From the NCBI GenBank assembly GCA_903890345.1, contig CAITAV010000050.1, forward strand, positions 1-24,285: DNA of 24,285 nt, read 5' to 3'. Shown one piece after another: positions 17,395 through 24,268 of this stretch; positions within the stretch are counted from its first letter, which is position 1; each line of letters opens with the position of its first letter. A program made the translations under genes and the position numbers. Below the pieces are notes generated by a model. It had not been told where the DNA came from and made no database searches. It saw only the letters and a program-made list of their open reading frames with translations. The stretch is from an uncultured Actinomycetes bacterium (GTDB taxonomy: Bacteria > Actinomycetota > Actinomycetes > Nanopelagicales > Nanopelagicaceae).

Positions 17395-18060
17395 ATGAAT
17401 AAGCCAGTTCGCATCCATCCAAGTGTCTTAAACGCAGACCACACGAAAATATTGTCAGAAATCAATCGTGTATCGAAAGTTTCAGATCTATTGCATTTAG
17501 ATATTCTCGATGGCAAGTTCGCACCTAATACTTCTTTTTCATGGGAAGAAGCGCAGTACATAATTTCTGGTTCTGCGATTCCGGTGGATGCACATTTGAT
17601 GGTTATTGATAGCGACGAACAAGGTCCACGGTACGCTGAAGCTGGTTGTCAAAGTGTCACGATTCATGTTGAAAGCACACGAAATATTGGGAAGGCAATT
17701 AGAGATATTAAGTCTCATGGAACGCGCGCTAGTTTGGCTTTAAAGCCTGCAACCCAGATTGAAGATTACAGGGATTATTTAGATGATGTTGATATGTTTT
17801 TGATAATGACTGTCGAACCTGGTTTCGGCGGCCAATCCTTTATGTCTGAAATGATGGATAAAGTTTCACGTACACGTGAATTAATCGGAGACAGACCGAT
17901 TTGGTTGCAAGTTGATGGCGGAATATCAAAAGAAACTATCGAAATAGCTAGCGCGGCTGGCGCTGATACCTTTGTGGCGGGAAGCGCAGTTTATAAGGCG
18001 CAAGATCCTGCAGCCATGGTTTCCATCTTGCGCGATTTGGCGCAATCTGTGCAAAAATAG
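17395..18060 (+). CDS. rpe: Ribulose-phosphate 3-epimerase
   Basis: Interconverts ribulose 5-phosphate and xylulose 5-phosphate in the pentose phosphate pathway. The 221-residue TIM-barrel protein carries the metal ligands and signatures: HPSVLNAD near the N-terminus, HLDILDGKFAPN (34-45, His34 and Asp36), DAHLMV (His67), MTVEPGFGGQ (138-147) and QVDGGIS with Asp174. All catalytic positions are present. It begins nine bases after rsmB with its own TAGTAT box and is followed immediately by the FMN riboswitch leader. In many actinobacteria riboflavin biosynthesis genes follow rpe. Confidence 0.96.
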   Translation: MNKPVRIHPSVLNADHTKILSEINRVSKVSDLLHLDILDGKFAPNTSFSWEEAQYIISGSAIPVDAHLMVIDSDEQGPRYAEAGCQSVTIHVESTRNIGKAIRDIKSHGTRASLALKPATQIEDYRDYLDDVDMFLIMTVEPGFGGQSFMSEMMDKVSRTRELIGDRPIWLQVDGGISKETIEIASAAGADTFVAGSAVYKAQDPAAMVSILRDLAQSVQK

Positions 18061-18068
18061 GTTCACGT

Positions 18069-18187
18069 TGTTCCGGGGGTCGGTGTAATTCCGAACCGGC
18101 GGTAAAGTCCGCGACCCGATCAAATCCATTGATCGGTTGATTTGGTGAAATTCCAGAACCGACAGTCACAGTCTGGATAAAGGGACA
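18069..18187 (+). ncRNA. FMN riboswitch (RFN element)
   Basis: The aptamer senses flavin mononucleotide. A closing P1 helix forms between TGTTCC (18069-18074) and GGGACA (18182-18187), six consecutive pairs with one wobble. Within it are the RFN core blocks GGTGTAATTCCGAACCGGCGG near 18081 (named by its conserved parts GGTG, TTCC and ACCGGCGGT), AAAGTCCGCGACCC, a variable stem made by GATC repeats near 18118-18135, GGTGAAATTCC, GAACCGACAGT and CAGTCTGGATAA. It lies between rpe and a PnuC-type transporter gene, the expected target in actinobacteria. No tract of T residues follows, so control is more likely translational. Confidence 0.93.
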
Positions 18188-18194
18188 TGGTTTC

Positions 18195-18254
18195 ACTTCT
18201 TCAATTCCGAAGTTGTGATGCTTTGTTGCTTCCTGGGCGCTTTAACCGAGGAGG
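18195..18254 (+). promoter_or_regulatory. Probable expression platform: alternative hairpins around the ribM ribosome site
   Basis: CTTCCT (18229-18234) is complementary over six bases to the ribosome site AGGAGG (18249-18254), forming a hairpin that would block translation. An upstream GAAG (18209-18212) can instead pair with CTTC (18229-18232) and free the ribosome site. The same GAAG(T) can also pair with ACTTC (18195-18199). These pairings are mutually exclusive, as expected for an on/off switch. Pairings were seen by eye; no folding energies were computed. Confidence 0.55.
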
Positions 18255-18264
18255 GAATACGTAA

Positions 18265-18930
18265 ATGTTTTTGATTAAATGGTTGTTTGAAACTAATCTT
18301 ACTTTTGGTTCAAAATCTATTCCGCTGCGAGAAATAGTCGGTGGAATTCTTGGACTTACAAGCGCTGTTCTAGGCGCCAAGAGAAAAATTGCAGCATGGC
18401 CCGTAGGAATATTTGGTGATGCATTGCTTTTCACCGTTTTCCTAGGTGCGGTATTCGCATACAGCGAACAAGATGCGAATTTCTACGGACAAGCTGGAAG
18501 AAATCTGCTGTTGATCGTTGTCAGTGTTTATGGATGGATTAGATGGGCGGCTTATCGAAAGTCGTCTAAATCAAAAACCACGGTAACGCCTCGATGGACT
18601 ACGACTCGAGAAAAGATGTATTTAGTGCCAGCGATAGTTGTTGGTTATCTATTGTCTATGAATATTTTTAAGGCGTTAGGCGAAACTGGGACCTGGTTAC
18701 TAGTTGATACGTGGATATTTACAGGCACAGCATTGGCAACCTATGGAATGAGCCGTGGATATGTTGAATTCTGGCTGGTTTGGGTCGCAGTTGATCTTGT
18801 TGGAGTTCCATTCGCTTTAATCAATGGTTATTACCCAACGGGAATTCTCTATGCGATTTATCTACCATTTGTGCTGTGGGGCTTCCTATCGTGGCTCAAA
18901 ATTAGCAAGAATGAGAAGGTCACTCTCTAG
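18265..18930 (+). CDS. ribM: PnuC-family riboflavin transporter (RibM/PnuX)
   Basis: A polytopic inner-membrane protein of 221 residues, probably importing riboflavin by facilitated diffusion with intracellular trapping as FMN. Hydrophobic spans lie at about 24-60 (IVGGILGLTSAVLG and WPVGIFGDALLFTVFLGAV), 77-92, 117-135, 142-160, 165-185 and 190-215. Aromatic-rich PnuC-like features include the FYGQAGRNLL segment, VYGWIRW and WVAVDLVGVP. Family membership alone would suggest nicotinamide riboside transport, but the FMN riboswitch directly upstream points to riboflavin, as for the actinobacterial RibM/PnuX group. The ATG is preceded by GAGGAGGG (18248-18255) with a nine-base spacer. The substrate assignment is inference. 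Confidence 0.88.
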   Translation: MFLIKWLFETNLTFGSKSIPLREIVGGILGLTSAVLGAKRKIAAWPVGIFGDALLFTVFLGAVFAYSEQDANFYGQAGRNLLLIVVSVYGWIRWAAYRKSSKSKTTVTPRWTTTREKMYLVPAIVVGYLLSMNIFKALGETGTWLLVDTWIFTGTALATYGMSRGYVEFWLVWVAVDLVGVPFALINGYYPTGILYAIYLPFVLWGFLSWLKISKNEKVTL

Positions 18931-18936
18931 TAAACT
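18931..18936 (+). promoter_or_regulatory. Putative -10 box for leaderless hisE-hisG transcript
   Basis: TAAACT, just after the ribM stop, fits TANNNT and ends six bases before the hisE ATG. No ribosome-binding site precedes hisE. It would let histidine genes be transcribed independently of the FMN-controlled message. Confidence 0.6.
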
Positions 18937-18942
18937 AAAGAC

Positions 18943-19206
18943 ATGAAAACCTTTGAATCCCTTTGGAGCGAGTTGGAAGTTATTGCTCTAACTCGCCCAG
19001 AGGGTTCAGGTACCGTCAAAGCTTTAGACGCAGGACTTCATTCCATAGGAAAAAAAATTATCGAAGAAGCCAGCGAAGTGTGGATGGCGGCAGAACATGA
19101 AGATAATGAAGCGCTTGCCTTAGAAATTAGTCAATTAATTTATCACCTGCAAACACTTATGTTAGCTAGAGGATTAACCCTTCAAGACGTTTATAAGAAT
19201 CTTTAG
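18943..19206 (+). CDS. hisE: Phosphoribosyl-ATP pyrophosphatase
   Basis: Hydrolyses phosphoribosyl-ATP to phosphoribosyl-AMP, the second step of histidine synthesis. The 87-residue all-helical protein belongs to the MazG-like superfamily. The metal-binding EEASE lies at 41-45, and EISQLIYHLQ at 61-70 gives the second helix; the SQ in place of the ExxD aspartate is, from memory, normal for actinobacterial HisE. The start is unambiguous. hisG begins nine bases after its stop, and the two genes supply the second and first steps of the pathway. Confidence 0.94.
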   Translation: MKTFESLWSELEVIALTRPEGSGTVKALDAGLHSIGKKIIEEASEVWMAAEHEDNEALALEISQLIYHLQTLMLARGLTLQDVYKNL

Positions 19207-19210
19207 GAGA
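19205..19210 (+). promoter_or_regulatory. Shine-Dalgarno selecting the hisG ATG
   Basis: AGGAGA overlaps the hisE stop and sits five bases before ATG 19216. It supports that ATG over the TTG at 19213. Confidence 0.6.
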
Positions 19211-19215
19211 TATTG

Positions 19216-20061
19216 ATGTTAAGAGTTGCCATCCCCAATAAGGGTTCGCTAGCTGAGGATTCAATAGATGTTCTGAAAGAAGCAGGATACAAACAACGAA
19301 CAGATAGTCGCGATCTTGTGTTAGTTGACATTGACAATCAAGTTGAGTTTTATTACTTAAGACCAAGAGACATTGCGCTATACGTGGGTTCCGGTGAATT
19401 AGAGGCAGGTATCACTGGTCGTGATTTACTTATCGATTCAGGAGCTGCTGCAATTGAAACCCTTGCGATGGGTTATGGTGGATCAACATTCAGATTCGCA
19501 GCTCCCTCTGGGAAAAATTGGAAAATTGCAGATATCTCGGCTAAACGTATTGCAAGTGCGTACCCCGGATTGGTTAATGCTCACCTGCAATCTTTGGGAA
19601 TAACTGCAACGGTTGTTCGCCTAGATGGTGCAGTTGAAAGCAGTGTGCGATTAGGTGTTGCCGATTTGATTGCAGATGTAGTGAGTACCGGTAATACTCT
19701 GAGACAAGCTGGGCTAGAGATATTCGGAGATCCGATTCTTGTAAGCGAAGCAATTTTAATCACCCGAGAGAATGAAAAAAATAATCCAGCGCTACAAATT
19801 TTGCTGCGCCGACTTCAAGGTGTAATCACTGCTCGTCAATATGTGTTGTTAGATTATGACGTTCCAAAGAGTAAATCGGCCGCAGCTTGTGCAATCACAC
19901 CAGGTTTGGAATCTCCGACTATCTCGCCATTACAAAATGAAGAATGGGTTGCAGTTCGTGCAATGGTTCTTCGAAAAGATACTAATCGAGTGATGGATGA
20001 ATTATGGGAAGTTGGAGCGCGCGGAATATTAGTTACAGATATTCACGCTTGTCGACTTTAA
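19216..20061 (+). CDS. hisG: ATP phosphoribosyltransferase, long form
   Basis: Joins ATP and PRPP in the first, feedback-controlled step of histidine synthesis. The 281-residue length and a C-terminal segment from about residue 207 (YVLLDYDVP to the end) identify the long form with an ACT-like regulatory domain that binds histidine, as in Mycobacterium, so no HisZ is needed. The N-terminal MLRVAIPNKG and the PRPP-binding region DLIADVVSTGNTL (150-162) are intact. A good ribosome site precedes ATG 19216. The 3' end overlaps the convergent serB stop by four bases. Confidence 0.96.
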   Translation: MLRVAIPNKGSLAEDSIDVLKEAGYKQRTDSRDLVLVDIDNQVEFYYLRPRDIALYVGSGELEAGITGRDLLIDSGAAAIETLAMGYGGSTFRFAAPSGKNWKIADISAKRIASAYPGLVNAHLQSLGITATVVRLDGAVESSVRLGVADLIADVVSTGNTLRQAGLEIFGDPILVSEAILITRENEKNNPALQILLRRLQGVITARQYVLLDYDVPKSKSAAACAITPGLESPTISPLQNEEWVAVRAMVLRKDTNRVMDELWEVGARGILVTDIHACRL

Positions 20062-21266
20062 ATATCCTTTTCTGATTCCTCAATATCTTCTCGATTGATT
20101 CCTAAAATAAAGAGCACGGAATCTAGATACGGCGCATTCAATGCGCTTTGTGCTGCTGCTTGAACGGTTGGTTTGGCATTAAATGCAATACCTAGTCCCG
20201 CTGCAGCGATCATGTCTAAGTCGTTTGCGCCATCACCAATAGCAATCGTGTTGGCTGGTGAAACATTTTCAAGGTTCGCAAATTCTTTCAGGGCAAGCGC
20301 TTTTCCGGCTCTGTCAATAATTGGACCCACTAAATTTCCGGTGATAACTCCATCAACAATTTCAAGGGTATTTGATCGGACATGTTCAATTCCAAGTTGC
20401 TTGGCTATTGGATCTACCACCTGAGAGAAGCCACCGGATACAAGACCAACCCCATGGCCAAGTTTGTTTAATGTGCGTATCAGTGTTCTGGCTCCTGGCG
20501 TAAGGGTTACTTGTTTTGCGACTTCAAAAATTATGGTTTCTGGTTGTCCTTTTAGTAGAGCGACACGATTGCGCAGAGAAGCTTCAAAATCTAACTCCCC
20601 ACGCATTGCTGATTCTGTAATGGCTCGAACTTCTTGGCCAACACCAGCGGCTTCCGCAAGTAAATCGATTACTTCCTGTGAGATCAGAGTTGAATCAACA
20701 TCCATAACGACTAGCTTTCTAGCGAAGCGATTCAAGCCAGATATTTGAATTGCAATGTCAATGCCATATTTTTTCGCAGTTGGTCCAAGTGCTTTTCGCA
20801 AGGAATCCAGATGGGAATCTGAAACCAAAAACTCAATAGCAGTTAAGGGAAAAGATGCGCTTCTATGAATTCTTTCGATGTTTCCACCCGTTGCCGCGAT
20901 GTCTGAAGCGAGATTGGCAATTGCTCCGGGAGTTATCTTTTCTGCAAGAGCGATGACGTGAATGAGACCAGTTTTCTGCGCGATGGATTGTGTTGTCTCG
21001 CTTGAAAAAGAAGTTGCAATATCAACATTGAGTAATTTTGCGCATTCATTTAAATCCGATTCAACTGCCGCAGCATGGGCTGGGTCTAGATCGATTAAAA
21101 CTGTAAGTATTAAACGAGATCTAATGACCACTTGTTCGATGTCTAGAATTGTGATCGAAAATGGTTCTAAAGTAGAAAATAGAGCCGATGAAATACCTGG
21201 GGCATCAATACCAGAGAGCAGGATCAGACCTGTGTATTGATTCTCAACTCTGCTATTTCTATCCAC
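20058..21266 (-). CDS. serB: Phosphoserine phosphatase with N-terminal ACT domains
   Basis: Dephosphorylates O-phosphoserine to serine. Reading from the GTG at 21266, the protein has 402 residues. Two ACT-like segments lie at about 12-80 (containing LSGIDAPGISSALF) and 100-175, followed by a HAD phosphatase domain. The latter has DVDST (189-193, nucleophile Asp189), the SGGFS motif (277-281) and GDGANDLDM (344-352). This architecture matches mycobacterial SerB2, whose ACT domains bind serine. The frame is open to an ATG at 21323, but those extra residues look unconserved. GTG is supported by a TATTCT box six bases upstream on this strand. It is divergent from the ABC ATPase gene and converges on hisG. 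Confidence 0.93.
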   Translation of the reverse strand: MDRNSRVENQYTGLILLSGIDAPGISSALFSTLEPFSITILDIEQVVIRSRLILTVLIDLDPAHAAAVESDLNECAKLLNVDIATSFSSETTQSIAQKTGLIHVIALAEKITPGAIANLASDIAATGGNIERIHRSASFPLTAIEFLVSDSHLDSLRKALGPTAKKYGIDIAIQISGLNRFARKLVVMDVDSTLISQEVIDLLAEAAGVGQEVRAITESAMRGELDFEASLRNRVALLKGQPETIIFEVAKQVTLTPGARTLIRTLNKLGHGVGLVSGGFSQVVDPIAKQLGIEHVRSNTLEIVDGVITGNLVGPIIDRAGKALALKEFANLENVSPANTIAIGDGANDLDMIAAAGLGIAFNAKPTVQAAAQSALNAPYLDSVLFILGINREDIEESEKDI

Positions 21267-21272
21267 TGGCAA

Positions 21273-21278
21273 AGAATA
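21273..21278 (-). promoter_or_regulatory. Putative -10 box for leaderless serB transcript
   Basis: On the - strand TATTCT fits TANNNT and ends six bases before the proposed GTG start at 21266, the same geometry as at def, rpe and hisE. No ribosome-binding site is visible. Confidence 0.45.
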
Positions 21279-21336
21279 TCGCCAATTACACATGCGAAAT
21301 TGCGTGCGATTGACCCTATTCACCTCCTAGAAGCGC

Positions 21337-21342
21337 TATCTT
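21337..21342 (+). promoter_or_regulatory. Possible -10 box for the ABC ATPase gene
   Basis: TATCTT lies eight bases before ATG 21351 in the 84-base serB/ABC divergent region. The spacing is two longer than at the other boxes, so support is weaker. Confidence 0.3.
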
Positions 21343-21350
21343 TTTGTTCT

Positions 21351-22136
21351 ATGGCATCGCAACTAGTTCTCTCACTCGACGGAGTATGTGTTGTGCGAGA
21401 TGGCAAACAAATATTGGGGCCTATTTCTTTTCGTATCGCTCCGGGGGAGCGCTGGGTAATTCTCGGGCCAAATGGAGCGGGCAAATCCACTCTTCTTGGA
21501 GTGCTGGGAGCACGAATTTTCCCGAGCAAAGGGCACGCACTTTTATTAGATCAACAAGTTGGACGAGTCGATCTTTCAGAGTTGCGTACTCGAATTGGGT
21601 TGGCATCTCCTTCACTAGAAGCAATGGTGGAAGAAAATGAAATTGTAAGAGATGTTGTTTTAACAGCGGCTTATGCAATTATCGGGCGCTGGAATGAAAA
21701 TTATGACTTATGGGATGAATCGCGTGCTGTCGCATTATTGACAACATTTGGAGTTCGCGAGCTGGGAGATAGAAAATTTTCTACCTTAAGTTCGGGTGAG
21801 AAAAAACGTGTATTAATTTCAAGAGCGTTAATGGCTGATCCTGAGTTACTTTTATTGGATGAACCAGCTGCCGGCCTAGATGTTGGTGGTCGCGAGGATT
21901 TGCTTCGACGTTTTGCAGATTTTTCAAATGATCCATCAGCACCTGCAAGTGTTCTAGTTACCCATCATATTGAAGAAATTCCTGTGGGCACGACCCATGC
22001 GATATTACTTAAAGAGGGCAAGATTGCCGTTAGCGGCCCAGTAGTTTCGGTCATAACGAGCGAACACGTGAGCGCAGTTTTTGGTTTGCCAATTGAAGTC
22101 AAACATGAAAGTAATCGATTTTTTGCCCGTGCTTAA
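21351..22136 (+). CDS. ABC transporter ATP-binding protein, orphan
   Basis: A 261-residue cytosolic ATPase with complete motifs: Walker A GPNGAGKST (39-47), signature LSSGE (146-150), Walker B LLLLDEP (166-172), the D-loop and switch histidine in THH (about 204-206). No permease or substrate-binding gene is in the window, so the partner is unknown. Mycobacterium also has, from memory, a single ABC ATPase beside serB2, so the pairing seems conserved. Its family resembles YlmA/ModF-like proteins; substrate cannot be assigned. I start at ATG 21351 because conserved sequence begins there. The frame is open to 21237, which would run into serB. Its 3' end overlaps ung by 32 bases. Confidence 0.88.
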   Translation: MASQLVLSLDGVCVVRDGKQILGPISFRIAPGERWVILGPNGAGKSTLLGVLGARIFPSKGHALLLDQQVGRVDLSELRTRIGLASPSLEAMVEENEIVRDVVLTAAYAIIGRWNENYDLWDESRAVALLTTFGVRELGDRKFSTLSSGEKKRVLISRALMADPELLLLDEPAAGLDVGGREDLLRRFADFSNDPSAPASVLVTHHIEEIPVGTTHAILLKEGKIAVSGPVVSVITSEHVSAVFGLPIEVKHESNRFFARA

Positions 22137-22767
22137 AGAATTACTAGATACACGTTGGCACAAGTTACTAGAACCCTCACTACATTTACTTGATGAATTA
22201 GATTTAGCGTTAGATTTCACAACGAGCGTTCCTAGAGTTGAGAACATATTGAAAGCGTTTAACTGCGACCCTAGCGCAGTAAAGGTAGTGATCTTCGGAC
22301 AAGATCCTTACCCCAATCAAGATCACGCAATGGGATTAGCCTTTAGCGTTCCATCGAAAGTTAAGAAAATTCCTCCTTCATTGAAAAACATATTTATAGA
22401 GATACTCAGCGATGTGGGCGGCATACCTCCGAGTGATGGTGACCTTCAATATTTAGCAGAACAGGGCGTGATGCTACTTAATCGAGGTTTAACGATAAAT
22501 TTGCCAGATAAAAAAGTTAATCTTCTTTGGTATGGATTTACAGAACAGGTATCACGCGTTATGGCTGATGCAGGAGCGATCGGAATCTTCTGGGGAAATC
22601 AGGCACAAGAACTAGCGCATTACTTCCCGAAAGATAAGCAGATCCTTAGCGTTCACCCCAGTCCTTTATCTGCATACCGAGGATTTTTTGGCAGTAAACC
22701 ATTTTCTGCTGTCAATAGAATTTTAGAAAGTGAAAATAAGTCAATCATTAAATGGACAAAGCAATAG
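22105..22767 (+). CDS. ung: Uracil-DNA glycosylase, family 1
   Basis: Excises uracil from DNA to start base-excision repair. The protein is 220 residues from ATG 22105 and has the family 1 signatures: GQDPYP (65-70, catalytic Asp67), AMGLAFSV, MLLNRGLT (uracil-binding Asn), IFWGNQAQ and the minor-groove loop HPSPLSAYRG with its catalytic His184. The start is uncertain. ATG 22105 overlaps the ABC gene by 32 bases without a ribosome site; TTG 22126 and GTG 22132 (overlapping the ABC stop) are alternatives that keep the conserved LKELLDTRW segment. The stop codon lies inside the 5' arm of the downstream terminator hairpin. Confidence 0.94.
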   Translation: MKVIDFLPVLKELLDTRWHKLLEPSLHLLDELDLALDFTTSVPRVENILKAFNCDPSAVKVVIFGQDPYPNQDHAMGLAFSVPSKVKKIPPSLKNIFIEILSDVGGIPPSDGDLQYLAEQGVMLLNRGLTINLPDKKVNLLWYGFTEQVSRVMADAGAIGIFWGNQAQELAHYFPKDKQILSVHPSPLSAYRGFFGSKPFSAVNRILESENKSIIKWTKQ

Positions 22768-22800
22768 CGCGGAGCCGAAATGGTTCCGCGCTATTGCTTT
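22758..22800. terminator. Bidirectional intrinsic terminator between ung and the purine permease gene
   Basis: A near-perfect inverted repeat: 5' arm 22758-22776 (AAAGCAATAGCGCGGAGCC), loop GAAAT, 3' arm 22782-22800 (GGTTCCGCGCTATTGCTTT). Nineteen pairs form with one G-T wobble, and each strand ends in TTT after a GC-rich stem. It lies exactly between two convergent genes, so it should stop transcription from both. The final T tracts are short, which lowers certainty about mechanism but not about the hairpin. Confidence 0.88.
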
Positions 22801-22808
22801 AGTTCAAA

Positions 22809-24242
22809 TTATCCAACCCAAGTATTGATTGGGGAAGACAAGAAGTAAACCATGAATAGAACACTGACGAGAATTAGAAGTGGGTGCACTTCCTTACGTC
22901 GTCCTTGCACCATACGGATTACTACGTGTGAAACAAAGCCCGCTCCAATACCTACTGAAATATTGTAGGTAAATGGCATCAGGATGATTGTCAAAAACGC
23001 TGGAATAGCGATTCCGTAATCTGCCCAATCAATGCCTTTGATCTGTGTCATCATGAGGAATCCCACGATAACGAGTGCAGGTGTGGCAGCTTCGTATGGA
23101 ATAACTGCAACCAGTGGTGCAAGGAATGTGGTTAGTAAGAAGAGAACACCAGTTACCACTGATGCCAATCCTGTACGCGCACCTTCACCTACGCCTGACG
23201 CAGATTCAATGTAGCTGGTGTTAGAAGAAATGCTTCCGGCTCCACCTGCTACAGCTGCTAATGAGTCAACAAGGAGGATTCGGTCGTTATTTGGAATATT
23301 GCCTTGTGAATCAATTAATCCAGATTCGTGACCAATTGCAGTAACGGTTCCAACGGTATCGAAGAAGTCGGATAGCAAAAGAGTAAAGACAATCAGAATT
23401 GCAGCAACTGCTGAAATGCGGCTAAATGAACCGAAGAGTGAGAAGTGTCCAAGTAGTCCGAAATCTGGAGTAGCAATGATGTCTGAAGGAACACTAGGAA
23501 CATTGAGTCCCCAACCCTTTGGATTAACTTTATCTGGGGCGATAAAGTTTGGTCCGATTTTGAATGCAGATTCAACCGCAATAGCCGCAACTGTTGCTAC
23601 AGCGATGCCGATTAATAGCGCTCCCTTAACTTTCTTAACCATCAATGTGATCATTAAAAATAGGCCTAACGCAAAAATAATGATCGGCCAACCGACGAGC
23701 GTTCCGTTATCGCCAAGAGTTACTGGCACTGGACCAGAACCTGTACGACGGACGAAACCTGCATCCACTAGACCGATAAGGGCTATGAATAATCCGATAC
23801 CAACTGAAACAGCGATTTTTAACTGTGCTGGTACTGCACGGAAAACGGCAGTCCTAAATCCTGTCAGAACCAATACCGTGATGATGAGTCCTTCTAGGAC
23901 TACTAGACCCATTGCGTCAGCCCAGGACATCTTGGATGCAATACCAACAGCAACGAAGGTGTTTAACCCAAGTCCAGTTGCTAATGCCAATGGATAATTA
24001 CCAACAACACCCATAAGAATTGTTAGAACTCCAGCGATAAGAGCTGTTGCTGCTGCAACCATTGCGAGGTTAGGTGCATCGCCGCCACCTAAGAATTTTC
24101 CATCAGCATCTTTGGCTAAACCGATGATGAGCGGATTAAGTGCCACGATGTATGCCATCGTGAAGAACGTAACAAAGCCACCGCGAACTTCGCGAGCAAC
24201 TGTTGATCCACGCTGTGTGATTTTGAAGTATTTATCTAACAT
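22809..24242 (-). CDS. AzgA-type (NCS2 superfamily) purine/nucleobase permease
   Basis: A 477-residue polytopic membrane protein with about 12-14 hydrophobic spans, probably a proton-coupled importer of guanine, hypoxanthine or adenine. Signatures of the AzgA/PbuG group are GGFVTFFTMAYIVALNP at the N-terminus (21-37), the ATGLGLNTF segment (88-96, normally APGMGLN), FFDTVGT (293-299) and NTSYIESASGVGEGARTG (341-358). The exact base cannot be deduced. The ATG is preceded by AGGAAGG. It stands alone on this strand within the window and is separated from ung by a strong terminator. The upstream leader is cut by the window end. A purine importer suits an organism that salvages nucleobases. Confidence 0.9.
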   Translation of the reverse strand: MLDKYFKITQRGSTVAREVRGGFVTFFTMAYIVALNPLIIGLAKDADGKFLGGGDAPNLAMVAAATALIAGVLTILMGVVGNYPLALATGLGLNTFVAVGIASKMSWADAMGLVVLEGLIITVLVLTGFRTAVFRAVPAQLKIAVSVGIGLFIALIGLVDAGFVRRTGSGPVPVTLGDNGTLVGWPIIIFALGLFLMITLMVKKVKGALLIGIAVATVAAIAVESAFKIGPNFIAPDKVNPKGWGLNVPSVPSDIIATPDFGLLGHFSLFGSFSRISAVAAILIVFTLLLSDFFDTVGTVTAIGHESGLIDSQGNIPNNDRILLVDSLAAVAGGAGSISSNTSYIESASGVGEGARTGLASVVTGVLFLLTTFLAPLVAVIPYEAATPALVIVGFLMMTQIKGIDWADYGIAIPAFLTIILMPFTYNISVGIGAGFVSHVVIRMVQGRRKEVHPLLILVSVLFMVYFLSSPINTWVG

Positions 24243-24248
24243 GACCGA

Positions 24249-24255
24249 CCTTCCT
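24249..24255 (-). promoter_or_regulatory. Shine-Dalgarno of the purine permease gene
   Basis: On the - strand AGGAAGG lies six bases before the ATG at 24242, one of the stronger ribosome sites in the window. It indicates a message with a real 5' leader. Confidence 0.65.
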
Positions 24256-24268
24256 GATTTTGGTATCG

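Noticed and set aside
18265..18930. Nicotinamide riboside transporter PnuC
   Set aside because: The fold is PnuC-like, but the FMN riboswitch directly upstream makes riboflavin the better substrate; no NAD-related gene is adjacent.
21267..21323. N-terminal extension of serB to ATG 21323, or a start at ATG 21293
   Set aside because: The extra residues do not look like ACT-domain sequence; GTG 21266 gives the usual length and has a -10-like box at the recurrent spacing.
23416..23997. A 193-codon open frame antisense to the purine permease gene
   Set aside because: It is a low-complexity mirror of membrane-protein codons, has no ribosome site and no recognisable domain; the permease on the opposite strand is clearly real.
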